Below are positions 24,812 to 32,745 of a stretch of 64,000 nt of DNA, one piece after another. The notes beneath the pieces are model-generated. The model was not told where the DNA came from and ran no database searches. It saw only the letters and a program-made list of their open reading frames with translations. The DNA is from Bacteroidota bacterium (GTDB lineage: Bacteria > Bacteroidota > Bacteroidia > Bacteroidales > Cfx3-03), in NCBI GenBank assembly GCA_013390605.1, contig JACAUB010000001.1:2037787-2101786 (forward strand). The letters run 5' to 3'. Numbering within the stretch: position 1 is the first letter of the stretch; each line of letters opens with the position of its first letter. The translations under genes and the position numbers were made by a program.

Positions 24812-26755
24812 TTAGTTTAAGTTATTATTATTAACCTTTTTCTTCTTATCCACGAAACCTGAATCATTATGATCACGTACCATAAAACGTAAAGCATGAA
24901 TCATCTCTTTCAGATTTTTGATACCACCAATTGTGAACCATATCGTAACAATGATTGAAGCAATTAAGAAAATATAGGTATATGTTTTCCAAAAGCTCAC
25001 CCACTGATTATTACTAATCTTATCGACAAGCAGATAATAGATGGTTCCAACAACAAAAACAAGTACCCACAAAAAAGTCCATCCCATCGTAATGACATAA
25101 ATAAACTTATCACCTTTGGTGAATTCTTTAGTCGTACCCAAAACCTTCCAACCTTTTAATGGCTGATCATCAATAACTTTATGATCGTTCTTTACTTCAT
25201 AAGCTCCACGATGTAACAACTGATCAAAGTTGATCTTTGGTTTTGGTGTTAAGAGGGATACAATTACATATACAAAGGTTGCAGAGATCATGGCAATAAA
25301 CCACCCCCATTGTCCATTAATTGGAAAATTAGGAATGATCTGATTCAGTATTAAATTTAAAGAAGCAGCCGTGGCACCTGTGATCATAGCTGCCCATGCA
25401 GCAGGAGTAGTACCACGCTTCCAATATAATCCTCCAATAATTACAGCACCCGATCCTCCAACAAAAATAGCTCCCGAGATATTTAAGAAGAGAAATACTT
25501 TTTCTGTTTGCTGGAATAAGATACTTAATATGAAAATGGTAATACCTACACCAAGAATAGACAGTTTTAAATATTTAAGATGTTCCTTAGGTTCAAAAGC
25601 CTTTTTACGCAATGGCATGATACAATCCTGAATCAGGATACTCCCCCATGAATGCATGTAGGTATTATGACAGGTGATAGATGCAGCAAGCATGATAGCC
25701 ACAAAAGCTCCTTTCAAACCTACAGGGAGTAAATAATTAAGTACCATAGGAACACGAAGCTGACTCTGCTCTGAAGGAGATCCAACACTTGAAAGGGTTG
25801 CATTAATACTATCAGCAATACCCTTGAAATCGCCATGATGAAAAACGGTGTAAGCAACAATAGGTACAAAAACTAAGAACAGTCCCCATTGCGGAACTAG
25901 TCGCCAATTGGTAAGCACATCAGCCATTCTCGCTTCGTGAGCACTCTTGGCTGCTATATTAAACGAGCTATTACCCTGCCATGATAATTTTGTATATACT
26001 ATACCAAACATGCCAATAAAGAAAAACCAGGGATTAAAATCCTGCACCTTACTTGCGTCAAAAGGGTTAACTAATGAATGATCAGGAGCAGCACTTAATA
26101 ATGCCGTCGAAATATGGATCCAGTCAATTTTCATTAGTAGCAATACAACAATTATTACAAAAACAATATTGACGAAAACGCCCTGAATAAAATCAGTAAA
26201 CATCACAGCAATATGCCCTCCTGTAAAAATAAAATATAACGGAATAAGCACCATCGCTGCAGTTGTAAGGATAAAGGTGATTGAATATGATCCGATGAAT
26301 CCAATCTCAGGTATACCACAGAAATAGATAAAGAAACGGGCAGTAACCGATGGAAATATAACCATGTTGAACAATCCTGAGAAGAAAGCTAAAAAGCCTG
26401 CAAATAGTCGGAATGATCTACTATATCGTTGTTCAAAAAACTGCGCCATGGTCAACGAGCGTGTTTGCCGGAAACGATAAATAACCCACCCAGAAACACT
26501 TATTGCTACTAGAATTACAGCGGTAGGCATCTCCCACCAGCGCGAATTAAATCCTGCATTATAGTTCTGTTCGAGGGCTCCAACTACAGTTATTGCACCC
26601 AACGCAGCAGTACCATGAAACATGGAAATTATATATCGTCCACCTGTTCTTCCTGTTGCTAAAAAATCTGTAACGCTCCTAACCAGTGATTTACTGAACA
26701 GAACCATCCCAATCATCAGCAACAATAAAACTAAAACGATAGCCCAATCAATCAT
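24812..26755 (-). CDS. Sodium:solute symporter (SSS/SLC5 family)
   Basis: 647 residues from the ATG at 26755 (MIDWAIVLVLLLLM); longer in-frame starts would be non-ATG. About 14-15 membrane segments. Marks of the SSS family: SVTDFLATGRTGGRYIISMFHGTAALGAITVVGA, FSGLFNMVIFPS and SGAVIIGGLYWKRGTTPAAWAAM. It carries a hydrophilic loop near 510-545 and two extra C-terminal spans. By context (GH130 and GH94 phosphorylases, CBM9-like protein) it likely imports a beta-linked disaccharide or oligosaccharide with sodium. Inner membrane. Confidence 0.88.
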   Translation of the reverse strand: MIDWAIVLVLLLLMIGMVLFSKSLVRSVTDFLATGRTGGRYIISMFHGTAALGAITVVGALEQNYNAGFNSRWWEMPTAVILVAISVSGWVIYRFRQTRSLTMAQFFEQRYSRSFRLFAGFLAFFSGLFNMVIFPSVTARFFIYFCGIPEIGFIGSYSITFILTTAAMVLIPLYFIFTGGHIAVMFTDFIQGVFVNIVFVIIVVLLLMKIDWIHISTALLSAAPDHSLVNPFDASKVQDFNPWFFFIGMFGIVYTKLSWQGNSSFNIAAKSAHEARMADVLTNWRLVPQWGLFLVFVPIVAYTVFHHGDFKGIADSINATLSSVGSPSEQSQLRVPMVLNYLLPVGLKGAFVAIMLAASITCHNTYMHSWGSILIQDCIMPLRKKAFEPKEHLKYLKLSILGVGITIFILSILFQQTEKVFLFLNISGAIFVGGSGAVIIGGLYWKRGTTPAAWAAMITGATAASLNLILNQIIPNFPINGQWGWFIAMISATFVYVIVSLLTPKPKINFDQLLHRGAYEVKNDHKVIDDQPLKGWKVLGTTKEFTKGDKFIYVITMGWTFLWVLVFVVGTIYYLLVDKISNNQWVSFWKTYTYIFLIASIIVTIWFTIGGIKNLKEMIHALRFMVRDHNDSGFVDKKKKVNNNNLN

Positions 26756-26865
26756 TGAAAGATTCAAGGTATTGTCCTCCTTATAGTTAATGAATATTAT
26801 TATTCTTTATATTAAACGATAGGCATTACTTATTTAGTTAATACCTATCATTTTGATTGATTATT

Positions 26866-27834
26866 TTAATGATTTGTAAGTTCAAGTAAATCACGAATGG
26901 TTGTAACAGCCAATCCAACAGAAGTATCTGCAGCACCATAATAAACCAATACAGGACTCTCTTGTAATGCAAATCCATCATTATCAAATGATTCTACAAT
27001 CATTCCACTAGGAAATACTACGTTCGGAACCTGACCGACTAATTCATAAAGTTCTCTTGGTTCCAGAATATTACACCAGCTACGTGCTAAAACTTTAGAT
27101 GGATCATTCAGATCAAGAAGCATTACCCCTGCCTGATAAATATTAGAGCTACCAAAATGACCGGCTACGCCATGATATATGTGGAGCCATCCCTGACGGG
27201 TTTTTACAGGGGGAGGGCCTGAACCGATGAATTCGTCCCAGTAATGAAAACGGCCATTGATTAAAGGAGCTATTGGGTTCCAGTTGATCAGATCATCAGA
27301 TTCGGAGAGCCAAATGGTACTTCCAGAAGTAGTGCCATTCTCATGTCTTGATTTATTAGGTCTATCCATTCGCAAGTATTTCCCATTCACCTTTTCAGGG
27401 AATAAAACACCGTTACGAATATCTTCATTAGAGGCAATGCCAACAAATTCAAACGATTTGAAGTCATATGTTTTTCCCAATCCTAATTGGCAACCACCAT
27501 CCATGTCCATTGCAAACATGATATAGTATGCATCTTCAAGTTTTGTGATCCGGGCATCGTAAATATGATAGATCTTTCCATCTACGAGCTCCATGCCTTT
27601 AAAGTCAACGATCTTTTCTTCTACCTTAAAGTCAACACCGTCTGTACTTTCAGCCATCACCATAAAGGTTTCACGCGACCTACTCTGTACGCGTAACATC
27701 AACAGGTACTTGTCATTGAATTTTATAGCCCCGGGGTTAAAAACCGAAGTAACATCAACCAATTGTGGATAGATATCCGGGATGTCAGTTCGGGTTAATA
27801 CAGGACTTTTTGGATGTCGTGTTAGTGATTTCAT
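26866..27834 (-). CDS. GH130 beta-mannoside phosphorylase-family protein
   Basis: 322 residues from the ATG at 27834 (MKSLTRHPKSPVL); a longer non-ATG start is possible. A five-bladed propeller with GH130 motifs: VFNPGAIKFNDKYLLMLRVQ, IYDARITKLEDAYYIMFA (Asp93, the likely general acid), PEKVNGKYLRMDRP, and SGPPPVKTRQGWLHIYHGV. Characterised members cleave beta-1,4- or beta-1,2-mannosides with phosphate to give mannose 1-phosphate. No signal peptide, so cytoplasmic. It follows GH94 by 43 bases and precedes the symporter by 110. The exact linkage cannot be told. Confidence 0.9.
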   Translation of the reverse strand: MKSLTRHPKSPVLTRTDIPDIYPQLVDVTSVFNPGAIKFNDKYLLMLRVQSRSRETFMVMAESTDGVDFKVEEKIVDFKGMELVDGKIYHIYDARITKLEDAYYIMFAMDMDGGCQLGLGKTYDFKSFEFVGIASNEDIRNGVLFPEKVNGKYLRMDRPNKSRHENGTTSGSTIWLSESDDLINWNPIAPLINGRFHYWDEFIGSGPPPVKTRQGWLHIYHGVAGHFGSSNIYQAGVMLLDLNDPSKVLARSWCNILEPRELYELVGQVPNVVFPSGMIVESFDNDGFALQESPVLVYYGAADTSVGLAVTTIRDLLELTNH

Positions 27835-27877
27835 TATTTTATTTTGATTATTGAGAAGAAGGCAAATAAAAGGCAAT

Positions 27878-30256
27878 TTATCCCATTACCACTTCAATAT
27901 GGCAAACGGTTTTTTCTGATAAGGGTAATACATTCCCAACTACTGCTATTCCATCAGCAATAATTGATTTAACACCCTTTTCAAACCCATTTGGATTTGT
28001 TACATGAATGATATAGCGTGTGCCTCTGTAAACACGTTCTGCCTTGAATTCTTGCCATTTAGAAGGAATAGCAGGATCAATCAGCAAACCATTATATGTA
28101 GGACGAAGGCCTAAAATATAGTCAAAACTAACACGATACATCCATGCAGCTGATCCTGTTTGCCATGAATGACTAGCTCGACCTGGTTGTGAATGTTCGT
28201 TGCTGGTTATATATTGCGAATAAACATAAGGCTCTGCAACAAATGTATCGCTATCAATTCTATTCGGAAGCATCTTCTTGAAATAATCGAAGGCCTGATT
28301 ACTACGGCCAAGCATAGTTTCAGCCTGAATAACCCATGTTGTAGGATGACAGAATACGGCTCCATTTTCTTTTTTACCCCAAACACAACGGGTTACTAAC
28401 CCAATATTCGGATCAATCTCTTTCCATGCTGGAGAACATTTTTTAGGACCTTCGGGTGAATCGAGATGTGTTTTCACACTATCCATTGCCGTTACTAAAC
28501 GATCCTTGTTTGGAAATCCTGCCAATACAGGCCAAATCTGAGTATTCAGGAAAATCTTTCCATATTTATTCTCTTTTGATCCTACCCTTCTTTCGTTTTC
28601 ACCAAAGGCACGAATATACCATTCACCATCCCAACAGTTATCTTCAACAGCTTTGATCAATCGATCGCGAACAGCAGAAACAGCTTCTTTATTCTCATCT
28701 CTTCCGAGGTGAGTTAACAAATCGATAAACAAATTTAGCATGGCAGCATAAAACATTCCACCCCATACACTTTCACCACCATCATCTCCACCTATGTAAT
28801 CAAGTGTATCATTCCAATCACCACGACCAAATATTGGCAATCCATGCGCACCTAAATTATTGCTGGCATAGTTAACAACACTAAACATATGATTAAGAAT
28901 GGATTCAGGCTCTGCATCAATGAAAGGTTGCAAATCTCCCAGTAAAGAAAAATCGCCAGTCTCTTTAACATATTCAGTCACTGCCAACATATACCACAAT
29001 GGATCATCACAATGTTGCGTAAATTCGCCTTGTCCATCACCATGAAAGTGATGATAAACTTTTCCATCTTTACGCATCTGACGAGAAAGTAGTTGTATAC
29101 GCTCTTTTGCTTTCTCCGGATTTGAGATGGTAACAGCAATTGTGTCCTGTGATGTATCACGGAAGCCAAAACCACGTCCAATACCCCAATAGTAAAAGCT
29201 GATTACCCTACCAACATCAAAAGCAACCTTTGCCTGATATGGAATCCAGTATTTCATAAAAATATTGACATCCTCATCTGGTGTTTCAACAGTCGTATGG
29301 GCAAAATAATCATCCCAAACCTTATTTAATTGACCAAATGCAGCATCAACTTCTTTGACATCCTGATATTTTTTTACACGTTGTTCCTTTAGTTCATCAA
29401 AACGATTCTTTTCAATCACACCTAATGAAAAAATTAAGTCCGTCGACTCTCCTGGTTGTAATTCTATATCAACTTTTAACGCACTAACGGTATTTCCAAA
29501 ATCGGTTTCCTGACTAGATAGATTTTCTTTTTCAAGACTTTCAGGATTATTTTCATTACGATAGAGTCCTAAGAAACGCTCGCGAACTGTTTCAAAACTT
29601 GCTACAGGTTTGTTCACAGTAAAGAAGGCCCATTGGTCCCACTCCTTGTTTTCCTGCTGCTGTGTGCCTTTAGATTGGGTAACCCAATATGTTTTAGTAG
29701 AGAACAACGTATTCAACTTCTGCTCAAAGTGAGCACGATTAAAGTGTTGATCATCACATTGATTAATAAGGTCAACCAAGGCATGCCCAAGGGCTAGTTC
29801 TACATACCCATAGATTGAAAGTTTTCTGGTTTTTCCAGAACAATTCTTGAGGTTAGTCTTCCAAATTTCCTGATCATCATCTTGTGGAACAAAAAATAAG
29901 ACTGATGAATCAATACCATTAATATTAGCTTCTGAACGCGTATATCCAAAACCATGCGCCAATTTATAGGCCTCAAGATGTTTTCCTACAGGCTGCCAAG
30001 TCAGACTCCAGATCTCACCAGTTTCGTTGTCTCTAACATAAATATATTTACCGGGGCGATCAACAGGAACCTCATTAATACGATATCTGGTTATGCGACC
30101 GTGTAAAGGACTTTTAAAATAGCTAATTCCACCTCCGTTATTAGAAATGGTAGAAAAGTAGCGACCATTGTAAAGATAATTAATCCAAGGGCTGGGAGTA
30201 TTCATTTTTGAAATGATGTACTCTTTCCCGTCTTCAGAAAAGTGACCGTACTGCAT
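27878..30256 (-). CDS. GH94 family sugar phosphorylase
   Basis: 792 residues, no signal peptide. GH94 marks: MQYGHFSEDGKEYIIS, TPSPWINYLYNGRYFSTISNNGGG, YYWGIGRGFGFRDTSQDT, PIFGRGDWNDTLDYIG (Asp483, the likely general acid), and SHSWQTGSAAWMYRV. Relatives are cellobiose, cellobionate, chitobiose or laminaribiose phosphorylases, which cleave a beta-glucosidic bond with phosphate and give a hexose 1-phosphate. Substrate not predictable here; the GH130 partner suggests a mixed glucose/mannose beta-linked oligosaccharide, for instance from glucomannan. First gene of the four-gene operon. Confidence 0.9.
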   Translation of the reverse strand: MQYGHFSEDGKEYIISKMNTPSPWINYLYNGRYFSTISNNGGGISYFKSPLHGRITRYRINEVPVDRPGKYIYVRDNETGEIWSLTWQPVGKHLEAYKLAHGFGYTRSEANINGIDSSVLFFVPQDDDQEIWKTNLKNCSGKTRKLSIYGYVELALGHALVDLINQCDDQHFNRAHFEQKLNTLFSTKTYWVTQSKGTQQQENKEWDQWAFFTVNKPVASFETVRERFLGLYRNENNPESLEKENLSSQETDFGNTVSALKVDIELQPGESTDLIFSLGVIEKNRFDELKEQRVKKYQDVKEVDAAFGQLNKVWDDYFAHTTVETPDEDVNIFMKYWIPYQAKVAFDVGRVISFYYWGIGRGFGFRDTSQDTIAVTISNPEKAKERIQLLSRQMRKDGKVYHHFHGDGQGEFTQHCDDPLWYMLAVTEYVKETGDFSLLGDLQPFIDAEPESILNHMFSVVNYASNNLGAHGLPIFGRGDWNDTLDYIGGDDGGESVWGGMFYAAMLNLFIDLLTHLGRDENKEAVSAVRDRLIKAVEDNCWDGEWYIRAFGENERRVGSKENKYGKIFLNTQIWPVLAGFPNKDRLVTAMDSVKTHLDSPEGPKKCSPAWKEIDPNIGLVTRCVWGKKENGAVFCHPTTWVIQAETMLGRSNQAFDYFKKMLPNRIDSDTFVAEPYVYSQYITSNEHSQPGRASHSWQTGSAAWMYRVSFDYILGLRPTYNGLLIDPAIPSKWQEFKAERVYRGTRYIIHVTNPNGFEKGVKSIIADGIAVVGNVLPLSEKTVCHIEVVMG

Positions 30257-30322
30257 TTTTAGAAATTTTTTATTAAATTAGATTTACAATTACATGTTGC
30301 CCCCCAGCTAGTAATTTAAAAG

Positions 30323-30330
30323 CAAATTTA
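30323..30330 (-). promoter_or_regulatory. Candidate -7 element TAAATTTG for the GH94 operon
   Basis: TAnnTTTG match on the minus strand, 67 bases before the GH94 start. The rest of the 321-base gap before the HAD gene holds only that gene's terminator (30536-30568). I see no regulator gene nearby. Confidence 0.4.
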
Positions 30331-30535
30331 ACATTTGTTTTCTTCAAATGCGTCTTTTGGAAGATCAACTGTTCAATTATCTAAAATGTTTAGATTCAAA
30401 GAATGACAAGCCTTATAGACCCTTTGTTAATATTTTATATAGATTATCTAATCCCTATTTTGTACTCTATAAAGCCAATAAAAGTTCTAATTGTTAATAT
30501 TTAAAACCTGAATTTTATTCTATAAAGTTGTGTTA

Positions 30536-30568
30536 AAAAAATGGGATAGATCAAATCCTATCCCATTT
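30536..30568 (-). terminator. Terminator of the HAD phosphatase gene
   Basis: Perfect 11-bp stem AAATGGGATAG (30539-30549) with 30558-30568, 8-base loop, T-run on the minus strand. It ends 10 bases after the gene's stop. Confidence 0.85.
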
Positions 30569-30577
30569 AAATATTTC

Positions 30578-31189
30578 TTACAGAATTTCTAATTCATGAA
30601 GAGTTACTCTTAAATCTTTAGGCGAAGTAAACCGAATAGAAATAAATCCCATTTCTTTTGCTGCTTCATAATTATGAAGATTATCATCAATAAAAACACA
30701 TGATTCAGGCTTCAAATCATACCGATTTAGTAAGACATTAAATAGTGCCGGATCTGGTTTTAATAGTTTCTCATCTGCAGATACTACTATTCCATCCAGT
30801 TTGCGAAAGAATTCATACTCATCATAAACAATATTGAACGTTTCTCTCGACCAGTTTGTCAATCCATAAACAGTATATCCTTTGGTTTGTAATTCTTGTA
30901 ATATTTCAATAGACCCATCGATCTTGCCTTTCACCATTTCAGGCCATCTGGAATAATAGCTTTCAATTTCTTTACTATATTGTGGGTATTGTGCTTGTAA
31001 AACAGGAATTGACTCAGAAAACTTAGCACCTTTATCATGCATCAGGTTCCACTTATCCGTACAAACATTTTCCAAAAACCATTCCATTTCATTTTTATCA
31101 TGAAACATCTTCTCATATAAATGTCTTGGATTCCAATCAATCAAAACTCCACCAAAATCAAAAATAATTGTTTTTTTCAGACTACTCAT
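30578..31189 (-). CDS. HAD superfamily phosphatase (subfamily IA)
   Basis: 203 residues. Motif I FDFGGVLIDWN (the second catalytic Asp is seen as D in LIDWN), motif II GLTNWS, motif III Lys in LLKPDPALF, and motif IV FIDDNLHN. This matches the YihX/haloacid-dehalogenase-like group, which removes phosphate from sugar phosphates such as glucose 1-phosphate. Cytoplasmic. It sits just upstream of the GH94 operon on the same strand but has its own terminator between, so a shared role with the hexose 1-phosphates made there is only a guess. Confidence 0.88.
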   Translation of the reverse strand: MSSLKKTIIFDFGGVLIDWNPRHLYEKMFHDKNEMEWFLENVCTDKWNLMHDKGAKFSESIPVLQAQYPQYSKEIESYYSRWPEMVKGKIDGSIEILQELQTKGYTVYGLTNWSRETFNIVYDEYEFFRKLDGIVVSADEKLLKPDPALFNVLLNRYDLKPESCVFIDDNLHNYEAAKEMGFISIRFTSPKDLRVTLHELEIL

Positions 31190-31518
31190 TTTTTATAATC
31201 TTATTCTGTTTTTAAATTATAAGTTTAAACAACACTAATAGACGAAAGTTTAAATATCCATATCCAGTAAACAAACGTTTCAATACTCCATTTATTTTCA
31301 GAATAGAAAAACTAATTAGCAAAAAAAAAGAAACCGCCTAAAAAGACGGTTTCTTTCAATTCACAATTCACTTATTTACATTTATTCAATAGTAATACGT
31401 TATTTATTGAATTTTATTGTTCAGGAGAACAAAAAAAATTATCACACAAAACAATATATTTAAGTAACTATTTATAGTACAGATAAATATAAATTTTAAT
31501 TAAACTATAATCTTAATA
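31190..31518. other. Intergenic region, terminator only
   Basis: 329 AT-rich bases between the HAD gene and ychF. Apart from the hairpin at 31321-31356 I see no gene or repeat. Confidence 0.5.
31321..31356 (-). terminator. Terminator, probably of ychF
   Basis: Perfect 10-bp stem AAAGAAACCG (31327-31336) with 31347-31356 and a T-run on the minus strand. It lies about 165 bases after ychF, so the transcript has a long 3' tail. Confidence 0.75.
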
Positions 31519-32607
31519 TTAAACATTAAAACGAATATTCAATAAATCACCATCACATACCACATAACTCTTTCCTTCTACAGCAAGTTTTCCAACTTCA
31601 CGACAAGCATGTTCTGTTTTGTACTGAACAAAATCAACATATTTAATAACTTCAGCACGAATAAAACCTCTTTCCAAATCGCTATGAATAACACCTGCAG
31701 CTTGAGGAGCTGTCATTCCTTGATGGATCGTCCATGCATGAATCTCTTTAGGTCCAACAGTAAAGAATGACATTAATTTCAATAATTTATAGGCCGAACG
31801 CACTAATCTGTCAACTCCTGGTTCGTGTAGTCCTGCATCCTCTAGAAATATCTTACGATCTTCCGGATCCTCCAATGCAGCAATTTCAGCCTCAAGTTGA
31901 CCTGCAACAATTAATACTTCAGTATTCTCTCCCTTAACGGCCTCAAGTACCTTTTCAACATATGTATTCCCATTGATAGCAGAGGCATCATCTACATTAC
32001 AGACATAAATAACGGGCTTATCCGACAACAGAAACATATCAGCAATCCATTTTCGATCTTCCTCAGATGCTTCTAATGTTCGGATAGCTTGAAAGTCTTC
32101 AACATGATTCTTAAATCGAGTTAATGCTTCAATGCCAACTTTTGCATCTTTATCCCCAATCTTGACAAGTTTTTCCAACTTTGCAATCTTGCGTTCAATC
32201 AATCCAAGATCACGTACTTGTAGTTCAAGTTCTACAATCTCTTTATCTCTAACAGGATCAACATTACCTTCAGGATGTGCCAGTGATAAGTCGTCAAAGC
32301 AACGAAGTACATGGATTAAAGCATCAGTTTGTTGTATCTCAGCTAAAAACTTATTTCCACCACCCTCTTGTCCTCCTTTAGTTAAACCAGGAATGTCGAC
32401 AATATCAACACTTACAGGGATGATCTTTTGAGATTTGACAAGATCGCACAATATTTGTAATCTTGGATCGGGTACACTTACCTGACCCAGATTAGATTTT
32501 GAAGCACTATCATAACCTGAAGCTTGTGCCTTAGTATTTGAAATACAGTTAAAAATTGTTGTTTTTCCGGATTTTGACAATCCTACAATTCCGCATTTAA
32601 GTCCCAT
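31519..32607 (-). CDS. ychF: Redox-regulated ATPase YchF (Obg-like)
   Basis: 362 residues. G1 GLSKSGKTTIFN, G3 DIVDIPGLTKGGQEGGGNKFL, and NVDD in place of the GTPase NKxD motif, which explains why YchF prefers ATP. A coiled-coil (about 130-165) and a C-terminal TGS domain follow (MTAPQAAGVIHSDLERGFIRAEVI). It binds ribosomes and affects stress responses. The ATG is 21 bases after a -7 element. Length normal. Confidence 0.96.
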   Translation of the reverse strand: MGLKCGIVGLSKSGKTTIFNCISNTKAQASGYDSASKSNLGQVSVPDPRLQILCDLVKSQKIIPVSVDIVDIPGLTKGGQEGGGNKFLAEIQQTDALIHVLRCFDDLSLAHPEGNVDPVRDKEIVELELQVRDLGLIERKIAKLEKLVKIGDKDAKVGIEALTRFKNHVEDFQAIRTLEASEEDRKWIADMFLLSDKPVIYVCNVDDASAINGNTYVEKVLEAVKGENTEVLIVAGQLEAEIAALEDPEDRKIFLEDAGLHEPGVDRLVRSAYKLLKLMSFFTVGPKEIHAWTIHQGMTAPQAAGVIHSDLERGFIRAEVIKYVDFVQYKTEHACREVGKLAVEGKSYVVCDGDLLNIRFNV

Positions 32608-32627
32608 AGGAGTTTTAAAATTTTATG

Positions 32628-32635
32628 CAAAGATA
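32628..32635 (-). promoter_or_regulatory. -7 element TATCTTTG of ychF
   Basis: Exact match on the minus strand, 21 bases before the ychF start. Confidence 0.6.
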
Positions 32636-32745
32636 GGATAAAAGGCTGCAAAATAAATCTATGAGCTATTATCATAATGACTTTTCATTAATTTTACACT
32701 CAATTGGATAACCCTTAACCTTCAACTACAAAAAGAACCAATCGA

